Shown here one piece after another: positions 40,466 to 51,014 of a stretch of DNA of 64,000 nucleotides. The translations under genes were made by a program, and so were the position numbers. The notes under the pieces are model-generated. The model did not search any database. It saw only the letters and a list, made by a program, of their open reading frames with translations, and was not told where the DNA came from. Origin of the DNA: Phymatolithon calcareum (taxonomy: Eukaryota > Rhodophyta > Florideophyceae > Hapalidiales); the NCBI GenBank assembly GCA_977006965.1, contig OZ345370.1, forward strand, positions 1,178,001 through 1,242,000. Reading direction: 5' to 3'. Every line of letters starts with the position of its first letter. The first letter of the stretch is position 1.

Positions 40466-41277
40466 ATGACACAAAACGCTTATAGCAAAATCGGCTTTTT
40501 GGCCGCGTACAGTGCCCCAACAGCTCAAAGGAGGGCTTCTACATCGGCGCTCTGCGCCAGACATGAACAGTCGGCCGTGAAAGAGCAACCATCCAAAGAG
40601 AAAATATCATCTCCAAGGCGCGTTCGTGCCACTCGACGACCACGTTCAGTTCTGCAAAAAGAGCATCATGCAAACGTGAATCTACCACTTGAACTCATCT
40701 TACAACTGAAGCGTCTCCTAAAAGGTATGTATTGTTCTCTTTCGTGGATTTTAGGAATTACTTGCCTTTTCAGCCTATGTGGTGTACTGACCTTGACAAC
40801 ATCTTATCATCTTGTGGTTTACTTGCATTCACTATCGAAGGACATCGTTTCTGTGTGCAGATAGCGCAACTATCGAATTGCCGGGTTGTGAAATTTTCTG
40901 GAATCCTCTTTATGCGACAGCAAATATCTGCAAAATGTCCTGACGGCTTGCCCCCGTCCATAGCAAAGTTACAGCAGAACAGCGACTTTGAAATAATTGG
41001 TATTCCTCCCGCGCTTGTGCAGCGCGCTGCAAAGAAGGCCAACATACCGTTAAATAATATGCCCGTTTTGCAGTTGTGCGCGGTGTTCGAAAAGTTCGGC
41101 ATGGATGGCAATGTGCTGAACGGCAATGAAGATTTTGCAAGATGGAGGGAGGAAGATATCTTGTTGCAGATGGAATCTTGGTGTGATTATGGGGAATCGC
41201 TGAGAACGGAGACCGATGTGCTACATCCTGAAGGCACGGATTTGTTTCTAGAGCCTCAAAGTGATCTTTTGGAATAG
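40466..41277 (+). CDS. Unknown protein, two exons, possible organelle leader
   Basis: I do not recognise the family. Exon 1 (40466-40724) encodes a Ser/Ala/Arg-rich leader (AAYSAPTAQRRASTSALCARH), then a basic stretch and ELILQLKRLLK, ending in GTATGT. A branch-like TACTGAC lies near 40786. Three AGs could serve as acceptor. Those at 40840 and 40864 keep the long frame, giving about 231 or 223 residues with a conserved-looking end (IIGIPPALVQRAAKKANIPLNNMPVLQLC, then FARWREEDILLQMESWCDYGES). The one at 40860 gives a truncated product ending in a frame that reads IELPGCEIFWNPLYATANICKMS. The last exon is acidic. Location (mitochondrion or plastid) is inferred from the leader. Confidence 0.55.
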
Positions 41278-41869
41278 AGAAAATTAACAAGTGCTGTTCA
41301 CCTAAATTGAAGCCCCTCGCATTTCTTCGGCGTAAAGCAGACGAGGTACCCCGTACCGTTGGTTGGCTCTAGAAATGGGGATGTTTGCTGATCTGCAGCT
41401 ATCTGAGCACTGGCTATCGCCCATCTCGATGTTCGGTCCCCTGCCTGAGCGGCGGTTGAGGCAACGAAACACACAAACCAATCCGCTGGGGTACTTCTCC
41501 GCACATGCAACAGTAGGAACCAGAAAACCCATGAACCAGACCAGTGCTTCGCGTGGGCAAGGTCTGCGTCATGCATAATCAACCGTTGTTTATCTGCGAG
41601 AGAATTGCACTTGCAACCTGCAAATTGTCTTTGTTTGCTGGATTCTCAGATAATGGAGGTATTAACGGCACTATTCGCGGGGGCGCAAACATCAAACAAC
41701 GGTGCTTTGAAATTTGAACTTGAACATGGACACGTCCGGGAAGATCATGACCTTGGATAAAGGCGACGTACTGAGACAAGAGTCTATACATCTTCGTTTT
41801 TACAAGCGATATCGTAGTAGGCCGGAAAAGTAGCGTCTTTGATCACGTTTTTTTCCCGAACGTCACAGC
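41278..41869. other. Intergenic, nothing certain
   Basis: A minus-strand open frame (41302-41532) ends GVPRLLYAEEMRGASI but has no recognised domain. The other ORFs overlap it in different frames. Confidence 0.3.
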
Positions 41870-42205
41870 ATATCTATCTTTGCTATCGAGAATAATGCAG
41901 AGACCAATAGCCGACGAAGCCAGGACATCCACCATCGACATGGTAATGCGGGCCAGAGACCTACGATGGAACTTGCTTGGACACATTCTTAAAATGGGCG
42001 AGCGGCGCCTGGTCCGCCAGGCGCTGCTACAATGCGTCAGACCAACGCCAGAATCGAACTTTGGTGACGTCCCTGGACTAGACGTGAAAGCCACTGTCAG
42101 ACTCGCAAGCGATAGGATAGAATGGAAGAAACTTAGGCCCTCGAATCGCTACTAGCCCAATCAGGGGAAAAGGCAAAATGAATGAATGAAAATGAATATT
42201 TGGTT
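41870..42205 (+). mobile_element. LINE 3' end fragment
   Basis: A frame at 41880-42155 reads RARDLRWNLLGHILKMGERRLVRQALLQCV and later VRLASDRIEWKKL. This is the region after the reverse transcriptase in many non-LTR retrotransposons (RW-LGH-LRM...R-A). The fragment ends with a simple tail, AATGAATGAATGAAAATG, near 42178-42195, as expected for target-primed insertion. The body is 5' truncated. Confidence 0.7.
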
Positions 42206-42453
42206 ATTCGTTGAAGTGATGGTATTGTAGAAGGAAAGATGATGGCGGCTGAAAAGGTCATTTTCGAAAATGTGCCAAATCGTACTTGGCGTAGAATCTG
42301 AACAAATATCCGAGCCACAAGTTATTTGTTTCTGCACGTCAGTGCAACGCCTAGATTAGGCTAAAGGCACTCTATTCTATACTTGCAACAAAAAAGAAAT
42401 GGGAATCTAAGATAGTAGGAGTGGATGAATTGTGCGGAATACTAACAAAGCAG

Positions 42454-43170
42454 CTAATCGCCAATGTTATGCACATTTTTCTTATGTCTGATAAGGCTGT
42501 GATTTCGGGATAACTTCTGCCCGCACGTATTGCACTTAAACGGTTTCTCCCCCTCATGGACAGATCGGATATGCCTGGTCAAGTCACCTCTGTGACCAAA
42601 AGCCCTATTGCACCCTGTCCAATCACAACGGAATTTCCTCTCACGGTCGTGCACCGTGCTAATATGTGATGTAACACCACTCCGCTGTGTGAATCTCATC
42701 CCGCACAGTTTGCAGAAATACCTTTTCGCCTGCACAGACGCCTTTTCTTTTCCAATTCGCCCATGAGACGCTGAGGTACCTGGAGTATGCGAACTTTTGG
42801 AGAGATTGATACAAACCGAACAACGTGGACCGTAGTTTTGCAGCACAGTTCGCAAAAAGTCGGAGCGTGACCGGCCACACTTTTCACAGAGACCGGGAGA
42901 CTTGGACGAGACGGCCAAATTAGAGCTTGCAGATCCATCTTTTCGAGACGGGGTCACCGGGCTTGTGGAGAGCTGTTCATGTGAGGCATTTCGAAGATCG
43001 TGAAGGATATGTGCGGCTTTGAAGCCACCAGAAGATACACTGCTGCCTTCAGAACGATTGTCTTGGCTGCTGCGATGGGATGATTTCGTGAGCCTAAGAA
43101 ATGGGTTCGGCATTTTTGCCGACGTGACTATAGCCTTCGAATGCCTGTACTGAAGCTGCATTGTTTGCAA
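42454..43170 (-). CDS. C2H2 zinc-finger protein
   Basis: A 238-residue probable DNA-binding protein. The N-terminal half is Ser-rich and basic. A four-Cys element (CEKCG...CSVC, about 96-120) precedes three tandem C2H2 fingers at the C-terminus: YFCKLCGMRFTQRSGVTSHISTVH, then FRCDWTGCNRAFGHRGDLTRHIRSVH, then FKCNTCGQKLSRNHSLIRHKKNVH. Linkers between fingers 2 and 3 (EGEKP) are the standard DNA-binding type. The third finger has an unusual KL in place of the usual aromatic. Single exon. A dead copy lies at 32815-33140. Target genes are unknown. Confidence 0.88.
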   Translation of the reverse strand: MQTMQLQYRHSKAIVTSAKMPNPFLRLTKSSHRSSQDNRSEGSSVSSGGFKAAHILHDLRNASHEQLSTSPVTPSRKDGSASSNLAVSSKSPGLCEKCGRSRSDFLRTVLQNYGPRCSVCINLSKSSHTPGTSASHGRIGKEKASVQAKRYFCKLCGMRFTQRSGVTSHISTVHDRERKFRCDWTGCNRAFGHRGDLTRHIRSVHEGEKPFKCNTCGQKLSRNHSLIRHKKNVHNIGD

Positions 43171-43878
43171 ACAATGGAGCTGGGATGAATTTGTATAGAT
43201 TTAGTTTGAGTGCATTTTGCGTCCCTTTTCAGGATGCCCAGGTCGAATCTGAGAAGCTAGCAACTAAAAAGAGTTGCAAAAACTTTTGCAGTGCGCCATA
43301 GTGGCCATGTTTGGTCTTCAATTCTTCTGCACAGAACAATTCGAGGAAAAGCATTCACAGTACCGCGATTTGTGGGAACTGGTGAGACCTACCAGGTCTT
43401 AGATCAAACTCAGACTACGTTGAAGATTTATTAAACTGAGCTTGAAGGCTGGTCAAAGACCAAAAAACTATTCACCCCCGCGGGATTGATTAGTAATCTA
43501 CATCAAGTGCAACGGTACGTTTGCGTCCAAGTCAAGATTAGGGATAGAAGTCAAAATTCCGAACAGGAGAACGTTTGCACGTCGAAACACACCAGGCAAT
43601 CAGAAGGTACGCAAACCTAGAGCCACTTGTATTTTGAACTTTGAGAAAGACACTTTCTCCATTGAATGCACTGCTCATAAAAAAGCTTCACAGTCTTACG
43701 AATTTACGGGCAAGGCTTCCTCCGTTGCTACCTTCCAGTTTGTAGTTCGTTGAAATTTACCGCTTGTCAGAGGCGGTGGGGAAAGTTTGGATCCTGGACC
43801 ATCCTATCTCATATGTGGTGTTCTTGTGGGGTTCGCTGCGGACGTTTCTGCTACTAGACGTCGTGTCGTAAGGGCTAT
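43171..43878. other. Intergenic, nothing identified
   Basis: Upstream of the zinc-finger gene. No ORF with motifs or RNA gene was found. Confidence 0.35.
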
Positions 43879-44547
43879 CTACTTGACTTCTCGCATGTTG
43901 ACTTCAGAGCAGACCTTCTTCGTTTCAATGCAGTCGATGATGGTCTTGCTGAGTAGCAAAAGCTCATTTAGTGCTTTCTTGGTATCCACTCTGTTGTTTC
44001 CTTTCATGTCACATCCTGACAGATTGTTTTCCAGGGTTGGTATACTCTGTCGAGCTCTTTTTCCGAATTTTTCCTCCATTGTTGTAGACATTTGCAGAAA
44101 TCTTCCGCAGATTTATTGAATCGCTAATTGCCTGTGCTTCACGTTAAGGAATTTGAGGATTGCTGATATCTCGCTTGTCTTGTACAGGATTCTCCTGTTC
44201 CTCTTCAATTCAAGACGGTCTCTTCCATTGTAAGGAATTTGACCGATGCGTTTCCGCAGACTGTTTTGTTTGAATGTGTTTGACTGCTTCCAGAAACGGT
44301 TCTCTGTTTCTATAGCGACAACGTCGTCCCTAGTAGACTGGAGCTCTTGGCGGTTGCTGTTTTCAGACGGTTTCCTGGTACCTCTTGTCTTTGTCCCATG
44401 TCCTCCTCAGCATCATGAAAGCAAGGATTTCCCGTCTTTCATTGGGAGTTTGGATTCGGCACAGAAGTCGAAGTCTGTCTGTCCTTCTTCTGCACAGTGG
44501 TCCATGTACTTGGCTGAAGAACGTTTGTTCAACTTCCTTGGCGGCAT
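43879..44547 (-). pseudogene. Decayed ORF of unknown family
   Basis: One minus-strand frame from the ATG at 44547 to the TAG at 43879 (223 codons) is protein-like along its whole length, broken only by two close TGA codons (about codons 45 and 47) and one TAA. The translation is Lys/Arg-rich: MPPRKLNKRSSAKYMDHC, then ELKRNRRILYKTSEISAILKFL, then STTMEEKFGKRARQS and KKALNELLLLSKTIID. The plus-strand ORF over it (44246-44761) looks like its shadow. No family is recognised. It could be a pseudogene or an intron-containing gene whose introns I could not place. Confidence 0.35.
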
Positions 44548-45116
44548 TGTGTACGTTTTCATGAGAAATTATTGCTCTTTGAGTTCAGTGTTTCAGACTG
44601 ACCATCGATTTCCTCAGTCAGCTTCCGTCCTTTCCTACGAGATCTCTATACATCAGAAACTTCAGTCCTTTCTGCGCAAGGCCTCAGGCTGCGCTAAGTT
44701 GTTGTCACAGAGATGGATTTTGTTTTCCACTTGTCAGTACAAACTTTTGCTTGCAACTTAGTATATGAATCCAGAATACGAAAAAAATAGTGGATGGGAC
44801 AAGGAAAACTGAAAATCCAGTAGCTTTTGGCCACAAGGCATAGGCAGAAAAGATCATCGTGACAGCAGAGAGTCGCACCCCAATTGTGTACACAGCAAAA
44901 AGGCACTGCAAAGAAATTCGACTTGGCTACCCGTTTTGACAAAGAAATGTGGACGTGTGGAGGTTTACTACAGTACATTGTAAAGACAGTTCGTTGCGAA
45001 AACTAGTAGTACAACAAGCATTCTTCTATTAGTTAAACAGCAGTTAGATCAACAAAAATCTCCGCTCTTCCACATGAAAAATGAGATTAACCGCTTGAAA
45101 AAATGAAAGGCCCACT
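44548..45116. other. Intergenic, nothing identified
   Basis: Downstream of the GH35 gene. Short ORFs only. Confidence 0.35.
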
Positions 45117-48100
45117 TCACGCGAGGGCACCCTTTCCTCCAGTTAGCCGGAAGCTGGCTGTGCGCACCGCGAACACCTCTCCGTTTGTCTCGTCCAAGTT
45201 TCCAGAGAGAGGCGAAACAACCCAAGGCAGAACCTTGATTGACAGCGTAGAGTCGCAGTCACCGTAAGCCGCGATCACAACCGAGTTCTTTTTCCACTCC
45301 TTAATCAGACCCTCAGGTACGTAGAAGTCCGACTGTGGGCCTAGGTCTGCGATGTACCGTCCGGCAAGTAGTCCGTTGACCCACAGCATAGCAACCACGC
45401 CGGGTGCCGAGAAAACCTTGATACGCAAGGGGTATCGCACGTTTCCTCCCAAAATTGCGTTTGCGGGCACCTTGAACGTGCTTCGGAAGTAGTTCACACC
45501 ACCGTTTGCAAAGATATCCAGTGATTCCACGGGCGCAAAGCCCGTTTCAAAGCCGAAGTCGTTTGCGTCGTCCTCGAGCGGCAGTCCTGACGATCCATAC
45601 GAGTCATCGCCGCGCGTCACATCGACACCGGCGATGTACCATTGACGGTCGGTAACACGACCGCGAGTCTTAAGCACAGCTGACAATAATCCGCGCTTAT
45701 TGCGCACGTCGTTGAGCAGAAATGGAGATCGGCTCTGTCCGCAGCTGAATACCAGTATTATTACTTCATGGAAGCCTTCCGACAAGTTGTGACTTTGAAT
45801 GGCCGGGGTCAGATTGTGCCGCTTTTTCCCAGCATGATGCAGGTCGACGGCGTGCATAGACCCTGCAGAGCACGCATTATGGGAGTAACACACCTGACGA
45901 CCCACGACCTGACCGTTGCACCACACCATCGCGACATGACGCACGTTAATCACAATGCTGGCGCGCTGCGAAGACGTTTTGAAACGCAAACGGTACGCCA
46001 CATGGCCGCTGGTCATGTGGTGATCCAATGGGTCACGCTGGGAGTAAGAAATGTTCTTCCACTTCACGTCCTCCGACCAGTGCATGATGCGCCTCTTCCA
46101 GCCTTCCATCTCAACCTCAAAACCCCTGTCCAGAGGATCACCCCTCTCCATTCCGTGCCGCAACGCCACGCCAACAGACTCGCGCGGAATTGAGTGAACA
46201 AACAAATTGGGTAGAATCTTTTGCACAGCAGGCGAGCTCACGGGCATAAATTGCTCCGGAATGAATCCATCCTCGTTGTCCTGCAACAAAAACAATGACG
46301 ATTCCAAGTGCCCCGCGCCGTACGCCACTTCGAGGGTTTGCGCAGGAGTAAAGGTTAGTTCACTGACGCCCCATGCAGCAGCAAACGGTGTACTTGGCTC
46401 TGGCGTTGCCACATAAGGGTCCTCCGATGAAATATCGGCAGTAAACGTATCCGCGTCGCGTTCTGTGAGACACACAAAACGGATGATCGGTTTATCAGCA
46501 CCAGGAATCGAGACCGCGACAACAGAGGTTCCCTTTCCGGAAAACGCCATTGAGAAGCAAAGTCCGATTGACTCGGTACTCGCGCGAACCGCGACCTCGG
46601 CGCGCGAGTCGCCAAACATGTCAAACTCGCTAAGCGGAAGTTCCTCCAGCGGGGCACCAAGGAAGGATGTTGCGGCACCTTCGTCCATATCCGAAGCGCG
46701 CACAACGCCGTTGCTGGGAACTAGGCCTGTGTCCGAAACCTGTAGCGATGCCCATTGTGCTGATATGGCGTGTCCAGACGACTGCACGGTGGGGTCCACG
46801 CGGAAAATAACACGTCCCTTTTCGGCTTCACGCACGCGTAGGACCCAAAGCTCAGAACCAGCGTAGGACTCACGGCAAACCACAGGGACAGTGCTTGCAA
46901 AAATTGTCCAACCAGGTGCTGGCAGTGAATGATAGAGCGGGGCGATCACGGCCTGATTCACTGGGAGATACACTGGAACAACGACGTCGTCGACAAACAA
47001 GTTGAAACGACCACTATTGTTTCCGTCGAGGTTTCGAAGGAAAGCAAACATCGGGGCCTGTGTATCCGGACGAAAAACTGAGGTGCTAGAATAAACGGAT
47101 TCGCGAACGGCAATTAGCGCACCGTGCAAAGTAGCTTTGACACGAGAAAACGTTCGTGACTTTGACTCGCCTTCGGCTTCATGGAGGAGCTTGGTGTTTG
47201 CAAGACCGGTTTGGGAAAAGGAGCGGACAAAGAGACTGATTTGGCGCAGACTGCGGCCGCGGCCGGAGAGCATGCCGAATTCCCTAATGAATGCAGAATA
47301 ATCGTAAGAAGAGTAAACTTCAGTATCGCCTATGGAGCCATGGTTGGTGCCTCCATAGGCCATGTAGTGATTGATAATGTTGACGCCCTGAGCGATAAGG
47401 GAGACTTGAAGGGTAGCAGAAAAATCAGGGCCGAAAAAAGAATAGACGTCGTCGTAATCGCGAAGGCGGCCCCATTGATTGATCCAGCCGACTTGCGTCT
47501 CTGCGCAAATGACGGGACAGTTTGCGGCAGAACCACCCATTTTGACGAAACTCTTTTCCAAATGATCAAGAGCCGGTGGCATCTGACCCGCTTTCGCCCA
47601 GCCGGCCTGCGGTGGTGGTGAATGTTTCAAGTTGTGGTAGTATAAACAGGATATACAATCTGTGTCGGAACCTCCGACACCGGTGCCGCCAACCCCACAG
47701 AGATTGATACAAAAGGAGACACCGCATAGTTCGATCATGCCTACTTGCATAGAAGACCGGTCACCCGATTTGTCACCTGGTGGGAAAGTGAAGTAGAGAT
47801 CGAAACCGTACATGTCGGTGCGATAACGAGGAGCCCCGACCTCCTTCCCCAGCTTGGTTATAGAACGCGTTCGGCCGCCACTCGACCAGGAACCAATGGG
47901 GGAGTCGTCATTATGGAAAAATGGTACAGTAGAACCGCATTCTCGTGCAATTTCAGCAATGAGACGAAGTTCTTCATCCAAACCGCCAATGCCGAAAATC
48001 AGTTTTTCGCGCAACTCATTCTCTATTTGGCAAGCAATAATAGGACCGTCCTTGCAATTGGTGCGCTCATGTTTCGCAAGCATAGGCATAATTTCACGCA

Positions 48101-48599
48101 TATAGTCTTCGCAATGAGCATGAAATTCCAAATCGAACTCTTTCTTCATACCGATAGGCGGTCTGCGCAAATGACGGATGCGCAAATGACGTTTTGCAAC
48201 AAGCCAAATGGGAAAGCCGCCGGCCTGTACTTCAGCACAAATATACGGACCCGGAGCGGCAATAACAAAGAGATGAAGCTCCTTGCATAGATTTAGAAGG
48301 TAGTCTATGTCGCGATTACCGCGCCAGTTGAAAATGCCAGGAGCTGGAGAGTGATAGCCCCAATGAAAGTAGAGACGGACTGCATTGAAACCGGCACCCT
48401 TGATGGCGGTGAGAAGCGGACGCCATCGTTCTCGGTCTGGAACGCGGAAATAATGGAATTCCGCGGAGACTATGACTACCGGTCGACCATCGATGAGCAG
48501 GCTGGTCTTCGTCCAGTCGACACGCGACCCGTTGGCGGCGTTGTTGAATGCCGAAGGCTCGGCGGCACGGAGCGATTGGTCGACGACCGGGGCGCTCAT
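45117..48599 (-). CDS. GH35 beta-galactosidase-like protein
   Basis: A large (1160-residue) glycoside hydrolase family 35 protein in one exon, expected to remove terminal beta-galactose from polysaccharides or glycans. The catalytic barrel starts at about 32 (LLIDGRPVVIVSAEFHYFRVP) and contains FNAVRLYFHWGYHSP and APGPYICAEVQAGGFPIWL. The acid/base is E195 in QIENEL. The probable nucleophile is E367 in CAETQVGW. A Cys-rich insertion (about 285-320) is unusual for the family. The C-terminal half has beta-rich regions with the VAMLWVNGLLAGRYI jelly-roll signature near 1070. No signal peptide is evident at MSAPVVDQSLRAAEP, so it may be cytosolic, vacuolar via an unseen exon, or exported otherwise. 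Confidence 0.9.
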   Translation of the reverse strand: MSAPVVDQSLRAAEPSAFNNAANGSRVDWTKTSLLIDGRPVVIVSAEFHYFRVPDRERWRPLLTAIKGAGFNAVRLYFHWGYHSPAPGIFNWRGNRDIDYLLNLCKELHLFVIAAPGPYICAEVQAGGFPIWLVAKRHLRIRHLRRPPIGMKKEFDLEFHAHCEDYMREIMPMLAKHERTNCKDGPIIACQIENELREKLIFGIGGLDEELRLIAEIARECGSTVPFFHNDDSPIGSWSSGGRTRSITKLGKEVGAPRYRTDMYGFDLYFTFPPGDKSGDRSSMQVGMIELCGVSFCINLCGVGGTGVGGSDTDCISCLYYHNLKHSPPPQAGWAKAGQMPPALDHLEKSFVKMGGSAANCPVICAETQVGWINQWGRLRDYDDVYSFFGPDFSATLQVSLIAQGVNIINHYMAYGGTNHGSIGDTEVYSSYDYSAFIREFGMLSGRGRSLRQISLFVRSFSQTGLANTKLLHEAEGESKSRTFSRVKATLHGALIAVRESVYSSTSVFRPDTQAPMFAFLRNLDGNNSGRFNLFVDDVVVPVYLPVNQAVIAPLYHSLPAPGWTIFASTVPVVCRESYAGSELWVLRVREAEKGRVIFRVDPTVQSSGHAISAQWASLQVSDTGLVPSNGVVRASDMDEGAATSFLGAPLEELPLSEFDMFGDSRAEVAVRASTESIGLCFSMAFSGKGTSVVAVSIPGADKPIIRFVCLTERDADTFTADISSEDPYVATPEPSTPFAAAWGVSELTFTPAQTLEVAYGAGHLESSLFLLQDNEDGFIPEQFMPVSSPAVQKILPNLFVHSIPRESVGVALRHGMERGDPLDRGFEVEMEGWKRRIMHWSEDVKWKNISYSQRDPLDHHMTSGHVAYRLRFKTSSQRASIVINVRHVAMVWCNGQVVGRQVCYSHNACSAGSMHAVDLHHAGKKRHNLTPAIQSHNLSEGFHEVIILVFSCGQSRSPFLLNDVRNKRGLLSAVLKTRGRVTDRQWYIAGVDVTRGDDSYGSSGLPLEDDANDFGFETGFAPVESLDIFANGGVNYFRSTFKVPANAILGGNVRYPLRIKVFSAPGVVAMLWVNGLLAGRYIADLGPQSDFYVPEGLIKEWKKNSVVIAAYGDCDSTLSIKVLPWVVSPLSGNLDETNGEVFAVRTASFRLTGGKGALA

Positions 48600-50088
48600 T
48601 TTGACGCCGAGGTCGGGGACGGCGAGGTTGTGGCGCCGCGCGTGAGAGCGGCGTCGTGCCTGGCGAGCGGGCGACGCGATGGAATAGGTGTTGACCCTTT
48701 CCCGTTGCCGCAGTTAATTGCTAAATTATAACGAAAAAAAGTGACGGAATGCTTACACCGAGCTGTCCCGAATTTTTCTAAATTCAGTAGACGAAGGGAA
48801 AACGGGAAGCACCACCTGCCCTACAATACCCTATATAGTACAGTACAGTATTCGGTTGGGACGCCATCTTGGCGTCCCGACCGAAAACGACAGCGTCTGG
48901 AGAGCACCGGTGGCCAGTACAGTATGTTAACCGAATTTTCCTTCACCTCGAAAGCACATCCTGAGGGAGCACGAGCGAGGCTTACGTGTTCTTCATCCTG
49001 TACACCTTTTTCTGTTCCTCTGCATCATTGCAATGCAGGCCCGACACAGCATCAAAGCAAGAAAGGTCAACAGGATAACTCAAATGCATTTCTATGCATT
49101 CCATCTAGGTCATTGCAAACTATCGACCATTTATATTTTTTTGAAAAAACATTTTCATTACATTCTCACATGCTTCGGTAGCGGGAGAGAAGACGTGGTT
49201 ATGCCCGTCTAGGATGTATGCCTTCATCAGGGGAATGTACAAGTTAAAAACCTACGGCCACAAACCTCGGATTAAGCTGCACCAAGCATTCCCTTTTCAG
49301 TGTTCTTCCTGACCACCCCACTGCCCCTGGCGTAGATCACAAAAAAGAGAACCAAGACATAGGCAGTAAGCACTTTCTAACTGCGGGCTGCTGACGCAAC
49401 ATCCAGACACTTGATAACATAGTATCCGGTAGCTCGATCTTGCAACTCTGGTCCGATATGGTCTGCACAGAACATGCTCCTGCCACGCTTTACCGGACAC
49501 CAGAGGAACGATAGGAAGAATTTTTATCACACCGATACCAACGCATCAGCGGACGCTTGGGGCAACACTTTGCAAGAGCTACGTAAGAACCCGAAGGTTC
49601 CAATTCGCAAAACGCACCACTATCATCAAGAATCCAAAGCTCTATTATTTCAAAGGAGATCTGGAGGGGAGAATCCTTTTACCCCCGAACCACGTAGGAT
49701 TTTTCATCCCTTGCCGAGCGGCAATCTGTGTGCAGGAGCTGGTGACATCCCTATTCGTCTCTGCGCCGAGCGCCATGGGCGCGTTCAGAAACGTCGCATG
49801 TCGGCCACATAATGCGGCGAATTGCACGGGCGGTTGCGGCGTAGTGCCATGGGCAGGTTTTACAAGGTCTTCATTTTGCGCGCTAATCAAATTAGAAACA
49901 ATATACAGTATCTTCATACAATCTATCACTGTAAGCAACTATAGAATTGAAAGTAATTCCTAAGTTTTGGAAAAACTTCTGGTCAAAGTAAATTTACGCG
50001 AAACCTATTGTGTGTACACTTCCCTCACCAAAGACCATCAAGCAACCTCTCGTTCAGCTTCATATTGTGCTCGTTTATCTTTGTCACC
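48600..50088. other. Long intergenic region
   Basis: About 1.5 kb upstream of GH35 and COX6A, which diverge. It holds a TACAGTACAGTA run (48839-48850) beside a strong hairpin (48851-48885). No convincing gene. Confidence 0.4.
48851..48885. repeat. Hairpin next to a TACAGTA run
   Basis: 16-bp arms (TTCGGTTGGGACGCCA and TGGCGTCCCGACCGAA) with a single T/C difference that still allows a G-U pair, and a TCT loop. It lies about 250 bp upstream of the GH35 start. Confidence 0.8.
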
Positions 50089-50777
50089 ATGGCCACTCGC
50101 GTGCGCGCTGCGCGCACGATCGCCCGTCGCTTCACCAGCGCCGCTGAAGCGTTGGACAAGAATCCCACGAAGGGCCCCAAGCTTCCTCAGGGAAATGATC
50201 CTTCGGCCTTTCATCCCCCGGAGCATGCCGTAGGTACGTCATTATCCATTGACCGCCATACCACGTGCTCTATTTGTTTCTACGCTCTATGCAAAAGTAT
50301 GGATTTGAGCAATGGACAGTGAATGCGATGCTTGATTAATGCCACACGAGACACCATGTTTTTGGGAATATTTCGCGTGGTTACTGACAAAAGAAATGCG
50401 ATTCGTATCGTGCGCGACGCGGTTTCATTGCTGTCTGTTGTGCAGCGGATACAAACAGATGGAAATGGATCTCCTTTGCGTTCGGCGTTCCAGTTTTGGG
50501 ATTCGGAATCCTCCAGGCCATGGGAAGCCATGAGCACGGTCCAGAACCCCCGAAATATGCATACCTGAAGATGGCCACACGGGTAAGCGACCGCGCCGCA
50601 AAAGCGATACAGTTGAATTTCTGATAGTCGCAAATACTAACTTTTTTTGATTTTCCATCTGATCTATGTTATTCATGTTTTATTATGCAGAGCCCGCGCT
50701 TTCCTTGGGGCGACGATGACCTCATCGGCACTCCTGCCGACCGTCATGCCAGGAAGCGCGCGCAGGAAGAGCATTAA
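50089..50777 (+). CDS. COX6A: Cytochrome c oxidase subunit 6A (three exons)
   Basis: Nuclear-encoded complex IV subunit of the mitochondrial inner membrane. Exon 1 (50089-50233) encodes a presequence MATRVRAARTIARRFTSAAEA and a Pro-rich stretch ending EHAV plus G, then GTACGT. Intron 1 spans 50234-50445. Exon 2 (50446-50582) gives ADTNRWKWISFAFGVPVLGFGILQA, the membrane helix, then SHEHGPEPPKYAYLKMATR. Intron 2 (50583-50690) starts GTAAGC and ends CAG. Exon 3 (50691-50777) gives SPRFPWGDDDLIGTPADRHARKRAQEEH. The YAYLKMATR-FPWGD block is the subunit 6A signature. The joined product is 122 residues and every phase fits. Confidence 0.9.
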
Positions 50778-51014
50778 TCTGGGCACGACAGTGCAGGGTG
50801 GAAGTCCCCGTTTTTGCATGGAATGGAATATTTGCAGTAATCCTTTTTACATGCCGACAATGAACGTAAAAATCATCGTTTCAAAGAGCAACCCACGTGC
50901 ATTTTCTGAAATTAACCTGATGCTCGCAGTGTGTTGCATATTCAAAATCAGTTTAAAAAGCCTGATCATTCGAGTTTCGATTTGCCTAAAAGTTAAATCT
51001 CGCTTGCGTGCACT
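50778..51014. other. Short convergent gap
   Basis: Shared 3' region between COX6A and the GNAT-like gene. Nothing recognised. Confidence 0.4.
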
